This document shows positions 51,223 through 61,408 of a stretch of 64,000 nucleotides of DNA, piece after piece. The notes under the pieces were generated by a model. It saw only the letters and a list, made by a program, of their open reading frames with translations. It was not told the DNA's origin and made no database searches. The first letter of the stretch is position 1; the number at the start of each line of letters is the position of its first letter. This DNA comes from Paenibacillus hamazuiensis (GTDB lineage: Bacteria; Bacillota; Bacilli; Paenibacillales; NBRC-103111). The stretch covers positions 1,488,001 through 1,552,000 of the forward strand of contig NZ_JALRMO010000001.1 in the NCBI RefSeq assembly GCF_023276405.1, given 5' to 3'. The translations under genes and the position numbers were made by a program.

Positions 51223-52154
51223 ATGAAACAAAGATTCAAGTCCATTCTTAGTAAGAAGAAACAAAACGGCGCCGCGCTTTTATGTGCTGTTATCCTCACT
51301 CTTGGCGTTTTAGCCGTCTGCACGAACGTTACGAACGGCAGCGGCGCAGCCATTAAACCCGGTACGATTTATTCCAGCCTCGACGGGAAGCAAGTCGTCT
51401 CGTTTGATGCAGGTAATTCGTATTCGATTAATGCGGAGGGCATTGTTTCCGTCTCGTACCGGAATGGAGAAGTTACCGCGCAAACACCGTTAAAATTGGA
51501 TATGACCCGAAATGAAACGGATCGGGGAATAAGCGAAGGCGGCTTTTTCATCTCCGAGGATAAAACGGCTATCGTGTATAATCCGGCCCTGACAAATTAT
51601 CGCCGCTGCATGTTCTGATCAGTGATGACGCGGGCAAAACGTGGAACGATTATATCGTTCAAGGCGCAAAGGGAAACGAGTTATTCATCGGCTTCACGTC
51701 GAAAAATGAAGGCTGGATGGTCAGCGGCCACTCCCGCGGCGTAGGAAGTGCGTTGAATGATGTATTCCAGACCTCCGATGGCGGGAAGACATGGGTGGAG
51801 GTAGGCAACCCAAATGAGGTTTATTCGGAACATCTGACGGGCGTAGGTTATTCCAACAAGGATGTCGGCTTTTTTGGCTTCCGCTACTATCGGGATGCCG
51901 GGCCTGAAATCTACTCAACCAAAAATCGGGGCAAATCATGGGAAAAACTCGCCGTCACGCTTCCGGAAAAGTTCAACGAGGATTATAATAAGACACCTCT
52001 TTCCCCTGTTTTCAACGGAAAAGAAGGACTTTATCCCATTCTGCTGACGAAGCGCGAAGACGGCCAAGCCGTAGGAACCATCTGTCTTTCCAGCATAGAC
52101 GGAGGATTGACGTGGGTATATGACGAGAAGTATGATAAGCTGCAAAATAAGTAA
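51223..52154 (+). pseudogene. Membrane-anchored BNR-repeat (sialidase-like/YCF48-like) protein, frameshifted
   Basis: The first frame (51223-51618) has an anchor segment at about 18-38 and a beta-rich start. It stops at 51618, but the next frame continues immediately with DKLSPLHVLISDDAGKTWNDY and runs to 52154. Four Asp-box repeats (SxDxGxTW) are visible: SDDAGKTW, TSDGGKTW, TKNRGKSW and SIDGGLTW. One base missing near 51580-51595 explains the split, so this is either a disrupted gene or a sequence error. Such propeller proteins rarely show sialidase activity; a sensing or binding role is more likely. GGAGGG precedes the start. Confidence 0.75.
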
Positions 52155-52198
52155 ACAGGCAGAAGATGTCGTTTTCTAAACATAAACCTCTTCACTAC

Positions 52199-52228
52199 AA
52201 CCTCTCCAGGTTTCGGGAGAGGTTTTTT
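52199..52228 (+). terminator. Intrinsic terminator
   Basis: AACCTCTCC (52199-52207) pairs with GGAGAGGTT (52216-52224), followed by T4. It separates the BNR gene from the RND operon. Confidence 0.85.
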
Positions 52229-52247
52229 CGTGGTTATTTTCGGAAAT

Positions 52248-52277
52248 ATTCACATGAAGTTCACACAGCCATATTAT
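52248..52277 (+). promoter_or_regulatory. Promoter and direct repeat of the RND operon
   Basis: TTCACA (52249-52254) and TATTAT (52272-52277) are separated by 17 bases. The -35 is part of a direct repeat TTCACA-N5-TTCACA with 11-bp period, similar to the repeat before the two-component operon. Control by that regulator is inferred. Confidence 0.5.
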
Positions 52278-52340
52278 TCTAGCTTGGTGAGTGGAGGCCG
52301 ACTCCGAGAGAAAAAGAAAGGAATGGAGGAGAACGCAGGA

Positions 52341-55300
52341 ATGACTCGAATGACCCTATTTTCCATGAAAAATGTGTCCGCCCTGTTCATCATTATGCTG
52401 CTGTTGTTCGGCAGCGGTTTGTATGCCGCGTCGCAGCTGAAGATCGAGAACATGCCGGACGTATCTTTTCCCGTAGTGCTCGTGTCGACGACCTATACGG
52501 GATCGCCGAAGGATGTTTTGGAGCAGGTGACGGATCCGATCGAGAAGAAGCTGGCCAATATCGAGGATCTGGACACGATGAGCTCGACATCGAGCAACAA
52601 TTTTTCAAGCGTTATACTGATGTTCAAGCAAGACGTCGACACCGACAAAAAGAAGCAGGATATCGAAAGCCTGCTGCAGGAGGTGGATCTTCCCGACTCG
52701 GCGGGCACTCCCAAGGCATCGACCTTCGGGGCTGCCAGCGCGCCGTCGATTTATTTGGTTGTATCCGCCAAAGAAGGCATAAGCCAAACGGAGCTTGACA
52801 AGCATTTCGACGATACGATCAAGCCGGCCTTCGAATCTCTTAAAGGCATCGACCATTTGGATATCGTCGGGGCGCGCGAAACGAGCCTGGATATCGAACT
52901 CGATGCCGATGCCTTGAAGGTGTACGGTTTAACTCCGACGCAGGTAACCGGCGCGATCAGGGCTGCAGTGACCAAGAGCCCGGTCGGCAGCGTAGAAATC
53001 AGCGGCAACGAGAAAAATGCCCGGGTTACGGGAGATATCCAAAGCGTGATGGATCTCGAGCAGATCGAAATTACGGCGGGCACGGGCGATATCATCACAC
53101 TTTCGCAAGTAGCCAAAGTGAAGGCGATCAACGAATCGGATTTCTCCAGCCGGTTTAACGGGCAGCATGCGATCGCCGTTGTCTTGTATAAATCGAGCAG
53201 CGCGAATGCGGTTGATTTTTCGAACGAAGTTGAAAAGCTGAAGGAAGAGTGGAAAACCTCGTTGCCTAACGTCGAATTAAAAACGACTTACGACAGTGCC
53301 GACGAAATCAGGGAATCCATCAACGGTTTGCTGAGGGAGGGGGTTGTCGGCGCGCTGCTTGCTGCGTTCACGATCCTTGTCTTTTTGCGGAATGTGCGAA
53401 TGACCTTGATTGTGCTTGTTTCCATCCCCTTATCGATCCTGATCACGCTACTATTGATGTGGGAGTTCGGTTTGACGCTGAACACGATGACGCTGGGGGG
53501 CATTTTTATCGCCGTCGGACGCGTGGTGGACGACTCGATTGTCGTTATTGAAAATATTTACGCTTCCTTGGAAAAAGCGCAGGAAAGAAACGAATCTGTG
53601 ATTCTATTGGCGACGAAGCAGGTGGCTATGGCGATCACGTCGTCGACTCTCGCGACTGTGGGCGTGTTCGCCCCGATCGGCATGGTAACCGGCGTGGTCG
53701 GCGGGTTTTTCAAACCGTTTGCGCTCACGCTTGCGTTTGCGCTTCTGTCTTCGCTGCTCGTTGCTTTGACCGTCATTCCGATGCTGGCGAAGCTGATGGT
53801 GCTCAAAGGAAAGCCGTCCAAGCATCAAACGCATCATGAAGCCCCGCAGGGCAAATTCATGACCGTTTACGAAAACATCCTGCACTGGTCGCTGAAGCAT
53901 CGGTTCAAGTCGCTGCTGCTGGCCGGGGTGCTGTTCGTAGGCACCATTGCCGTCACGGTACCGCAATTGTCGGTTGCGTTTCTGCCGAGCGGCAAGGCTT
54001 CGAAATCGATGTATTTCGTGGTCAAGCTGCCGAACGAAACGGCGTTTGAGACGACAAAAGCGAAAACCGAGGAGCTGGAACAGCTGCTGAGGGATGCCAA
54101 AGACAGCCGGGGCAACACGCTTTTTACCTATGTGGAGGGGCTTGCCGGATTTAACGGAGACGATGATCAGCAAACGGCTTTCGCGGCGCAAATTTATGTG
54201 GAAGTAAACGATCAGGTTGACCCGGATAAAGTCAAGGAACAGGTGAAGCAGTTCATCGAGTCCGAGGTGCCGCAGGGCTCCGATGTGCAGGCCAAATCGA
54301 TCGGCGGCGGAACGGGCGTGTCCAGCACAGACTTTTCCTACCGTCTGAAAGGCGACGACCAGGCCCGGTTGGAGCAGGCGGCGGCGATGGTCAAGGCCAA
54401 GCTCATGGAGTTCCCGGAACTGAGCGAAATCGAAGACAGCTTAAGCGACAAGAAAACCGAGGTGGAAATCACCGTCGATCAGAAAAAAGCGAGAGCCTAC
54501 GGTCTGACGGCATCATCGGTGAGGGATGCGGCGATGACGTGGATTCAGAAGACAAACCTCGGCGATTTGGACATTGACGGCGACACGTACACGACGACCG
54601 TTTCGATGGACAAATCCGACAAAAATTCGATCGAGAAGCTGGGCAACATTCCTTTAACCAGCTCTTCGGGCAAGACGGTTTATTTGAAAGAAGTAGCCAA
54701 AGTGGAGCTGAAGCCTGCCGCGACTTCGTTAGGACGTGAAAGCCGGCAGCAGCTCGTCAGCGTAACGGCGAAAATCAACTCGGACAATAAAACCGCCGTC
54801 AGCGGTAAAGTTTCCGCCGCTTTGCGTTCGTTGGAGCTGCCGGATGGGATCAGCCGGGAAGTAAAGGGCGTATCCGCCGACGTCAACGAAAGCTTTTCCC
54901 AGCTTGGGATGGCGATGGTGGTCGCGATCTTTATGATTTACCTGATCATGGTTTTGGCCTTCGGCAACGCAGGCGCCCCGTTCGCGATTTTGTTCTCACT
55001 CCCGCTTGCCGCCATCGGCGGTTTGATCGGGCTGGTCATCACCGGCGAGGCGCTGAACATCACCTCGATGATCGGGTTCATGATGCTGATCGGCATCGTC
55101 GTGACCAACGCGATCGTGCTGATCGACCGGGCGCAGCAGCTTCGCGAGGAGGGCTACACCGTACGGCAGGCTTTGCTGGATGCGGGCAAGGTTCGGCTTC
55201 GCCCCATTATCATGACCGCCGGCGCAACGATCGTGGCTCTATTCCCGCTCGCTCTCGGGTTGTCGGGTGAAGGGGCTTTGATAGGCAAAGGACTGGGCGT

Positions 55301-55454
55301 CGTCGTGATCGGCGGTCTGGCTACATCCACGGTGCTGACTTTGGTGGTCGTGCCCATTGTGTATGAACTCATCGAGGAGTTCAAGGTCCGAGTCGGCAGG
55401 TTGTTTCATAGGGACAAGAAGCTGATAGAGCCCGCTGGTTCGATAGAAATATAA
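52341..55454 (+). CDS. RND-family efflux transporter (SwrC/YerP-like)
   Basis: Inner-membrane proton-driven pump of 1037 residues, usual for the AcrB/SwrC (HAE) group. TM1 is at about 12-32, followed by the first large extracellular loop; the TM4 region has GGIFIAVGRVVDDSIVVIENIYASLE with the paired Asp residues of the proton relay (VDDS). The second half repeats the plan with ILFSLPLAAIGGLIGL and GIVVTNAIVLIDRAQQL. The start at 52341 follows GGAGGAG; ATG 52323 is in frame, but its site is too close. It forms an operon with the adaptor 19 bases downstream. Substrates may be antibiotics, surfactants or lipids. Confidence 0.92.
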   Translation: MTRMTLFSMKNVSALFIIMLLLFGSGLYAASQLKIENMPDVSFPVVLVSTTYTGSPKDVLEQVTDPIEKKLANIEDLDTMSSTSSNNFSSVILMFKQDVDTDKKKQDIESLLQEVDLPDSAGTPKASTFGAASAPSIYLVVSAKEGISQTELDKHFDDTIKPAFESLKGIDHLDIVGARETSLDIELDADALKVYGLTPTQVTGAIRAAVTKSPVGSVEISGNEKNARVTGDIQSVMDLEQIEITAGTGDIITLSQVAKVKAINESDFSSRFNGQHAIAVVLYKSSSANAVDFSNEVEKLKEEWKTSLPNVELKTTYDSADEIRESINGLLREGVVGALLAAFTILVFLRNVRMTLIVLVSIPLSILITLLLMWEFGLTLNTMTLGGIFIAVGRVVDDSIVVIENIYASLEKAQERNESVILLATKQVAMAITSSTLATVGVFAPIGMVTGVVGGFFKPFALTLAFALLSSLLVALTVIPMLAKLMVLKGKPSKHQTHHEAPQGKFMTVYENILHWSLKHRFKSLLLAGVLFVGTIAVTVPQLSVAFLPSGKASKSMYFVVKLPNETAFETTKAKTEELEQLLRDAKDSRGNTLFTYVEGLAGFNGDDDQQTAFAAQIYVEVNDQVDPDKVKEQVKQFIESEVPQGSDVQAKSIGGGTGVSSTDFSYRLKGDDQARLEQAAAMVKAKLMEFPELSEIEDSLSDKKTEVEITVDQKKARAYGLTASSVRDAAMTWIQKTNLGDLDIDGDTYTTTVSMDKSDKNSIEKLGNIPLTSSSGKTVYLKEVAKVELKPAATSLGRESRQQLVSVTAKINSDNKTAVSGKVSAALRSLELPDGISREVKGVSADVNESFSQLGMAMVVAIFMIYLIMVLAFGNAGAPFAILFSLPLAAIGGLIGLVITGEALNITSMIGFMMLIGIVVTNAIVLIDRAQQLREEGYTVRQALLDAGKVRLRPIIMTAGATIVALFPLALGLSGEGALIGKGLGVVVIGGLATSTVLTLVVVPIVYELIEEFKVRVGRLFHRDKKLIEPAGSIEI

Positions 55455-55473
55455 GGATGGAGGAGGCAGAGCG

Positions 55474-56781
55474 ATGAAAAGGGTGGATATACAAAAAAAA
55501 CGGAGCCGGTATTCGATGCTCCATACCATGGTTTTGCTGGGAGTGGTGGCCGCCGTCGCGGCGGGCTGCTCTCCTCCCGGCGGAGGTCCGGCCGGACCGG
55601 CGGAGGCGCAGCTTGCGACGAGACCGGTCAAGACGGAGCCGGTTGCGAGGCAAAGCATCGGCGCTCCTGTCGAGCAAGTCGCCGATGTCGTCTCGGGAAC
55701 GACGGTCGATATCGTGCCGAAGGTCGGCGGAACGGTGGTCGAGCTTGTGAAGAAGCGCGGAGACTACGTGCATAAAGATGAAGTGCTGCTGCGTTTGGAC
55801 AGCGTCGATGCGGAATCGGTTCGGCGGAAAAACGAGCTGTCCGTCAGAAGCGCCGAGGAATCGCTCAAAAAAGCGAAGGACGATCAGGCGAACAACCGCA
55901 AGGATTTGGCCGATTCGGTAACGAAGGCGGAGATGGCTTTCAAAAACGCCGAGCAGGATTACAACAAGCTCCGCAACGATTACGAGGACGGAAAAGCGAC
56001 GAACCACCAGCTCGATCAAGCCAAGCAGCAGGTTGATACGGCGCGGATGAGTCTCGAATCGGCCAAAAACAAATTGGCCGCGAACGATAATTCGAATACG
56101 ATCGCTTCCTACGAAACACAGCTGGAAACGGCGCGTCTGGCGCTCGAGGATTCGATCCGCACTCTTGAAAACTACAGTGTCAAAGCCCCGGCCAGCGGCC
56201 TATTGACCGATTTTACTCCGGTAGTGGGCCAGACGATCTCCTCCGGCAAGATCGGTCAAATCCAGCAGGTCGATCCGATCAAGATTACGACAGAGCTGTC
56301 CGAAACAAACTATCAGCTCGTAAAGAACAAGCAGGAGCTCGTATATTACAATCCGGATACTCCGGAGACGAAGGGGACGGCGAAAATCAGCTATTTGGCC
56401 CCGGTCATGAGCGCGCAAACCAAAACGTTTACCTTGGAGCTCGAAATAGCGAACCCGAACCTGGAAATTCAGCCGGGCAAAAGATACATGGTGCAGCTGA
56501 CGACCGAAACGGAGCAGAAAGTGCCCGTGGTGCCTGCTTTGAGCATCATCCGCGAGGAATCGGACTCGTATGTCTTTATTTTGAAAGACGGAACTTATCA
56601 GAAGCGAAAAGTGAAGCTCGGGCGCATTAACGGACAGTATCAGGAGATTGCCGGCGGCGTCAATGAGGGCGAGCAGCTCGTCGTCTCCGGTCAGCATCAA
56701 CTGAAGGACGGGCAGAAGGCGGACGAGCCGGCCAAGAGCGGGACCGGCGGCTCTGCGGCGGATACGAAACCGGTGAAATAA
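55474..56781 (+). CDS. RND efflux adaptor (membrane fusion) lipoprotein
   Basis: HlyD/MFP-type adaptor of 435 residues with a lipoprotein signal LLGVVAAVAAGC (Cys near 32). The lipoyl-like half motif GTTVDIVPKVGGTVVELVKKRGDYVHKDEVLLRLD is about 77-111, followed by a long coiled coil (about 115-215, SVRSAEESLKKAKDDQANN to LDQAKQQVDTARMSLESAKNKL), then the second lipoyl half (SVKAPASGLL) and a beta-barrel. It links to the upstream pump. A Gram-positive adaptor has no outer membrane partner and is thought to guide substrates through the wall. GGATGGAGGAGG precedes the ATG. Confidence 0.9.
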   Translation: MKRVDIQKKRSRYSMLHTMVLLGVVAAVAAGCSPPGGGPAGPAEAQLATRPVKTEPVARQSIGAPVEQVADVVSGTTVDIVPKVGGTVVELVKKRGDYVHKDEVLLRLDSVDAESVRRKNELSVRSAEESLKKAKDDQANNRKDLADSVTKAEMAFKNAEQDYNKLRNDYEDGKATNHQLDQAKQQVDTARMSLESAKNKLAANDNSNTIASYETQLETARLALEDSIRTLENYSVKAPASGLLTDFTPVVGQTISSGKIGQIQQVDPIKITTELSETNYQLVKNKQELVYYNPDTPETKGTAKISYLAPVMSAQTKTFTLELEIANPNLEIQPGKRYMVQLTTETEQKVPVVPALSIIREESDSYVFILKDGTYQKRKVKLGRINGQYQEIAGGVNEGEQLVVSGQHQLKDGQKADEPAKSGTGGSAADTKPVK

Positions 56782-56803
56782 CAATCGAGAAGGAGGCATC
56801 TCA

Positions 56804-58531
56804 ATGAACAACCAGTGGAAACAAAGTATGGCAGCACTCATGATCGGCGCTCTGGCGGTTCAGGGAAGCTTGGGGCTTCCCGTCGTGCACGGGGAAGAAA
56901 CGGCGGCTCAGATACAGCCGGCTTCCGAAGGCGCCAGCTATTATTTGACAAATACGATACAGGCCGCCGTCAAGAGCGCATCCGTGCAGTCGACGGCGAA
57001 CGGCATACGGATTGCCGCCACGGTTCGGCTTTATAACGGCGGCACGGCCAAGGCCCGCATCCCCGATTTCGAGCTGCGCGTACGGACTGCGGACGGGGTG
57101 GAGTACAAGCTCGACGCCAGTGCGGACAATAAAACGGCGCTTAAACCGCTCGAAGTGGCGGAGCTCGTGTTTATGAGCGTCATCGACAGCAAAGACAAAA
57201 CTCCGGTCAAAATCACCCGGCTCGCCTTCGTGAACGTAGACGAATATGCTTATCCGAAAATAGAAACGGAACTGCTTTCCATGCCGCTTGACCGGAAGGT
57301 ATGGTATGACGCGGAAAGTACGGAGCCGCTTTCGGCAGTGCGCCTTGCTTGGGGACAAACATTTTCTTTGGCTGGAGTGAACTCCAATTTGCTCTATACG
57401 CCGGTCGGCTACTCTAAACAGCATACGGATCAAGGGGCTGCCGTGCTTGTCACTGTAGTTGTGGAAAACCCGGGCGAAGGGAGAGAAACGGTTCCCGATT
57501 TCCGCATGGACGCCCGTTCGGATATAAAAAAGTATGCCGGCAAGCGAACCGAGGAAACCGCCCCGCAGCTTGATCCCGGCGAAAAAACATATATTCATTT
57601 TGCGATACCTGTTGAAAATAACGACGAACCTGCCAAGCTGCAGGTGATGACGACCGATCCGTTCAAGTCCGGGAACGATTCGCTGCCACTCGATACCGGA
57701 AAAGCGGTGATCGCGCTGCCGGAAGGAGGGTTGGCCGATCCCGCTGCGATGTCCGCCTATACGCTCGGTACGCCGATTTCGGTCGATCCGCTATCCCAGC
57801 TCATCGATCAGACGGACATATCGCTCATGGAGCTGCATTTGCAGCAAAATCCGGCGGATGGCTACCAGACGGCGATCGCCAAGTTCAAGCTGACAAACAA
57901 GAGCGGCAAGCCGATCCCGACGCCTGCGTTCGATACGGAGCTTCGCAGCCCGAGCGGTTCCGCTTATGCCGGGGTTCGGCAAACGAATGTGCCGGCGGCT
58001 TTAAATCCGGGGCTCGGCTATACGCTCAGCTACGCATTTAACCTGCCTCAATCGGAAACGGGGGAAGGACTCGTACTTAAGCTGCTCGATGCGAAATCGG
58101 CCGCTCCGTACAAAGTGGCCATCGCCTCGGTGCCGGCGCCGGTGCAAAAGGAGACGGCAACGGACGTGCTTCACCTGTTCCCGCTGGACATCAAGCTGGA
58201 GCATTGGGAATTCGGAACGAACTACCTCTCCACGAACGCCACGTATTCCTATAAATTAAAGCTTACATTGGATATTACGCAGCAGCCGGATGTTGTGGTC
58301 GATCAAAATTTCCCGACGCTTCGCTTCGAAGCGGTCGACAAATTAGGGCGGGTGCTCAGCACGGCCGATGCCGGATTAACCGGCACGCAAAAGCTGATCA
58401 GCGGCACGCAAACGATAGTGACCGGTACGGTGCAAAGCGAGCAGTTTGAATTTCCGATTACCGTCAACGTCTATGAAGTTGTCGATACGCCAAGCGGGCA
58501 GGCCAAGCGCTTCTTGACCACGCTCGACTGA
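56804..58531 (+). CDS. Secreted multi-domain beta protein, partner of the RND operon
   Basis: Unknown exported protein of 575 residues with a signal peptide about 1-30 (cleavage after VHG). The rest is organised as several Ig-like units of about 130-150 residues, each with strands such as IRIAATVRLYNGGTAKARIPDFELRVRT, VVVENPGEGRETVPDFRMDARSD and AIAKFKLTNKSGKPIPTPAFDTELRS, much like DUF4352 domains. No catalytic site is seen. It starts 22 bases after the adaptor, with AGAAGGAGG upstream, so it is expressed together with the pump. It may bind the transported compound or protect the wall. Confidence 0.72.
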   Translation: MNNQWKQSMAALMIGALAVQGSLGLPVVHGEETAAQIQPASEGASYYLTNTIQAAVKSASVQSTANGIRIAATVRLYNGGTAKARIPDFELRVRTADGVEYKLDASADNKTALKPLEVAELVFMSVIDSKDKTPVKITRLAFVNVDEYAYPKIETELLSMPLDRKVWYDAESTEPLSAVRLAWGQTFSLAGVNSNLLYTPVGYSKQHTDQGAAVLVTVVVENPGEGRETVPDFRMDARSDIKKYAGKRTEETAPQLDPGEKTYIHFAIPVENNDEPAKLQVMTTDPFKSGNDSLPLDTGKAVIALPEGGLADPAAMSAYTLGTPISVDPLSQLIDQTDISLMELHLQQNPADGYQTAIAKFKLTNKSGKPIPTPAFDTELRSPSGSAYAGVRQTNVPAALNPGLGYTLSYAFNLPQSETGEGLVLKLLDAKSAAPYKVAIASVPAPVQKETATDVLHLFPLDIKLEHWEFGTNYLSTNATYSYKLKLTLDITQQPDVVVDQNFPTLRFEAVDKLGRVLSTADAGLTGTQKLISGTQTIVTGTVQSEQFEFPITVNVYEVVDTPSGQAKRFLTTLD

Positions 58532-58570
58532 TTCGGCGCTCGGGAGATGCGTCAACGCGTGATTAAACAA

Positions 58571-58618
58571 GAAGTATTAACGGAAAACATTTTTTCGTTA
58601 ATGCTTCTTTTGTTTTTA
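58571..58618 (+). terminator. Terminator of the RND operon
   Basis: GAAGTATTAACG (58571-58582) pairs with CGTTAATGCTTC (58596-58607), one G-U, followed by TTTTGTTTTT. Confidence 0.88.
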
Positions 58619-58713
58619 GCGGCAGCCATCCGAATAGAATAACGACTTCTGGGAACAGTATTTGATGAATTTTCCAGATCGCGTAACAGAAGAACAGTCG
58701 TAGGGGGGAAGGC

Positions 58714-60537
58714 ATGAACGAATTCAAACCGCCTAAAAAGTCCACTTTTTATTACTACGGGATCACCTTGCTTTTGATTTTGCTGATTAACTCCTTCGTA
58801 ATGCCGCTTATTTACAATTATTCCGTGAAGGAAGTCGATTACGGGACGTTTCTGCACATGGTGAAGGATGGTCAGGTCAAGCAGGTGGAGATCCAGGATA
58901 ACGCGATCGTCTTTACTCCGGTCGATACGACGGGGGCCAAGATGTATAAAACGGGTGCCGTCGAGGATCCGAAGCTGGTCGACCGGCTGTATGAGGCGAA
59001 CGTTGCTTTTACCCGAGTTATCCCCAGAGAAATGTCGCCGATTCTAAACTTTATACTGAGCTGGATTCTCCCGTTTCTCATCTTTCTTTTAATAGGTCAG
59101 TGGCTGATGAAGAAGATGGCGAATCGGATGCCGGGAGGAGGCAATCCGTTTTCCTTTGGAAAAAGCAATGCCAAGGTGTACGTAGAAGCGGAAACCGGCA
59201 TTACATTTGCCGATGTGGCCGGCCAGGAAGAGGCGAAGGAGGCGTTGAAGGAAATCGTCGATTTCCTGCATAACCCAAAGCGGTATGCGGAGATCGGTGC
59301 GAAAATTCCCAAAGGCGCTTTGCTGGTGGGCCCGCCGGGAACAGGAAAGACGCTGCTGGCCAAAGCGGTGGCCGGAGAATCGAAGGTGCCTTTTTTCTCC
59401 ATATCGGGCTCCGAGTTTGTGGAAATGTTTGTCGGCATGGGGGCAGCCCGGGTGAGGGATTTATTTAAGCAAGCGCAGGAAAAAGCTCCGTGCATCGTTT
59501 TTATCGATGAAATCGATGCGATCGGGAAAAGCCGCAACTCCGGCATCGCAGGCGGCAACGACGAGAGAGAGCAAACCTTGAACCAGCTTTTGACGGAAAT
59601 GGACGGTTTCGATGCGGACAAAGGCGTGGTGATCCTGGCGGCGACAAACCGTCCGGAGACGCTGGACAAGGCGCTTCTCAGGCCGGGGCGGTTCGATCGC
59701 AGAGTGCCGGTGGAGCTGCCCGATTTGGCCGGACGGGAAGCGATCCTCAAGGTGCATGCCAAAAAAGTGAAGCTTGCGGACGACATCGATTTTCATGTGA
59801 TCGCCAGGGCCACACCCGGAGCGTCCGGGGCCGATCTGGCCAACATCGTCAACGAAGCTGCGTTGCGTGCCGTCAAACTTGGCCGCAGCAAAGTTACGCA
59901 AAACGATTTGGAAGAATGCGTGGAAGTCGTCATCGCCGGCTACCAGCGGAAACATGTGCTCATCTCGATGAAGGACAAGCTGACCATCGCTTATCATGAG
60001 GTGGGGCATGCATTGGTAGCGGCAATGCAAAGCCATTCCGCTCCCGTGCACAAGATCACGATCATTCCGCGAACTTCCGGCGCACTCGGATACACGATGC
60101 AGGTCGACGAGCAGGAAACCATCCTGATGTCCAAGGAGCAGGCGCTGGACAAAATTACAACCTTCATGGGCGGGCGCGCCGCGGAAGAAATCATTTTCAA
60201 TCGAATCACATCGGGCGCCTCCAACGACATCGAGCAGGCCACGAAAATCGCCAGATCGATGGTCACCCGGTTCGGCATGAGCGATACGTTTGATATGATG
60301 GCGCTGGAGACGGTAAATAATCCCTACCTCGGTGGAGACACCTCGCTGCTCGTTTCCGCGGAAACAGCGTCCAGAATCGACGACGAGGTGCTGAGCATCA
60401 TCAAAACCTGCCATCAGACCGCAATACGAATTTTGGAAGAGAACAAAGAAAAGTTGCATGAAATCACAAAGTATTTGATGGAAAAGGAGACCATCTCGGG
60501 CGAGGAATTTATGGCTGTTTTAAAACGCGAGAGCTAA
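58714..60537 (+). CDS. FtsH-like membrane AAA+ metalloprotease, probable second copy
   Basis: ATP-dependent membrane protease of 607 residues, shorter than typical FtsH (630-670) because the C-terminal tail is brief. TM1 about 12-32, extracellular domain 35-105, TM2 about 108-130. Walker A GPPGTGKT (about 209-216), Walker [13 protein letters not shown], second region of homology RPGRFDRRV, pore loop [10 protein letters not shown], and the zinc site HEVGH with Val instead of the usual Ala. It degrades misfolded membrane and short-lived cytosolic proteins. Its distance from the usual ftsH neighbours (tilS, hpt) suggests a paralogue. Start with GGGGGG-type site, ATG 58714. Confidence 0.9.
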   Translation: MNEFKPPKKSTFYYYGITLLLILLINSFVMPLIYNYSVKEVDYGTFLHMVKDGQVKQVEIQDNAIVFTPVDTTGAKMYKTGAVEDPKLVDRLYEANVAFTRVIPREMSPILNFILSWILPFLIFLLIGQWLMKKMANRMPGGGNPFSFGKSNAKVYVEAETGITFADVAGQEEAKEALKEIVDFLHNPKRYAEIGAKIPKGALLVGPPGTGKTLLAKAVAGESKVPFFSISGSEFVEMFVGMGAARVRDLFKQAQEKAPCIVFIDEIDAIGKSRNSGIAGGNDEREQTLNQLLTEMDGFDADKGVVILAATNRPETLDKALLRPGRFDRRVPVELPDLAGREAILKVHAKKVKLADDIDFHVIARATPGASGADLANIVNEAALRAVKLGRSKVTQNDLEECVEVVIAGYQRKHVLISMKDKLTIAYHEVGHALVAAMQSHSAPVHKITIIPRTSGALGYTMQVDEQETILMSKEQALDKITTFMGGRAAEEIIFNRITSGASNDIEQATKIARSMVTRFGMSDTFDMMALETVNNPYLGGDTSLLVSAETASRIDDEVLSIIKTCHQTAIRILEENKEKLHEITKYLMEKETISGEEFMAVLKRES

Positions 60538-60552
60538 AGACAGTAACGCACG

Positions 60553-60579
60553 AAAGTCGCGTGAAAACGCGGCTTTTTA
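60553..60579 (+). terminator. Intrinsic terminator after the FtsH-like gene
   Basis: AAGTCGCGT, GAAA tetraloop, ACGCGGCTT, then T-rich. Confidence 0.8.
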
Positions 60580-60638
60580 TCATTTTGGAAATGAGGCGCA
60601 GCCAATTTATGTGTATAACCGGGAATTTGTTCCTTGAT

Positions 60639-61235
60639 CTAACGCGGCTGCCGCATGGACGACCGCAGCAGATGAAATTGTTTGGCCAAGTAGAGCGGGG
60701 TATACGGCATGTCGTTACGCAGCCAAGCCACGATCGTTCCGATCAAGGCCGATGAACCGTACCATATGGCGATATCCTTTTGAATACCGGTTGTCGTAAG
60801 GTAAGTGCCGTCCTCCAATCTCTCGATTTTTTCCGTAATCAATTCCGTCAGCAGCTTTAACAGCCGGTCCGTAAACACAGGAACCCGCTTCAAGGCCAAA
60901 ATAACTTTGTAAAATTGGGCATGTTCGGCAATATGCTCGAGCAGACTGACCAGCATCGCCTGCTCTTCTTCTTCCGCACCATTCGGATTTGCCGGCGTTT
61001 TTTTCAAAATCGCGCTAATCTCCTCTACCATTTCGTCAGCCATTTTTTCCAGCATATCCGGAATGTCCTGATAGTGAAGATAAAAGGTAACACGATTGAT
61101 GGTGGCCCGCTCGGCAAGGCGGTTTACCGATATTTTCTCGATTTCCATTTCCTGAAGCAATTCGACAAAGGAATCCCTAAGCAATTGCCGTGTACGGAGA
61201 ATACGGGGATCTATACGGGAAGATTTTTTATCCAT
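60639..61235 (-). CDS. TetR-family regulator
   Basis: Regulator of 198 residues with the TetR helix-turn-helix at about 10-55 (RILRTRQLLRDSFVELLQEMEIEKISVNRLAERATINRVTFYLHY) and a helical ligand domain of the TetR_C_8 type (WYGSSALIGTIVAWLRNDMPYTP). It is divergent from the DHA2 exporter and probably represses it. The start at 61235 gives AAAGGA eight bases upstream; an ATG at 61241 is in frame but too close to that site. Confidence 0.9.
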   Translation of the reverse strand: MDKKSSRIDPRILRTRQLLRDSFVELLQEMEIEKISVNRLAERATINRVTFYLHYQDIPDMLEKMADEMVEEISAILKKTPANPNGAEEEEQAMLVSLLEHIAEHAQFYKVILALKRVPVFTDRLLKLLTELITEKIERLEDGTYLTTTGIQKDIAIWYGSSALIGTIVAWLRNDMPYTPLYLAKQFHLLRSSMRQPR

Positions 61236-61335
61236 CCTCATTTTCCTTTCATCATATACATAAGCTACAGTTTTACCGATTATGTATTATTTTTCCGGGA
61301 AAAGCTACAGAACAAAAATGACGTGTATATTAATT

Positions 61336-61349
61336 TACAATTTGTCGTA
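61336..61349. promoter_or_regulatory. Candidate TetR operator, regulator side
   Basis: TACAATTTGTCGTA matches the palindrome at 61409 at 11 of 14 positions; the two lie 73 bp (about seven turns) apart. Confidence 0.5.
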
Positions 61350-61408
61350 ATGTGTTGCTTGTAAAAAAGAACCATATCCATATAATTTAATTTATATGAT
61401 GTTAATTA

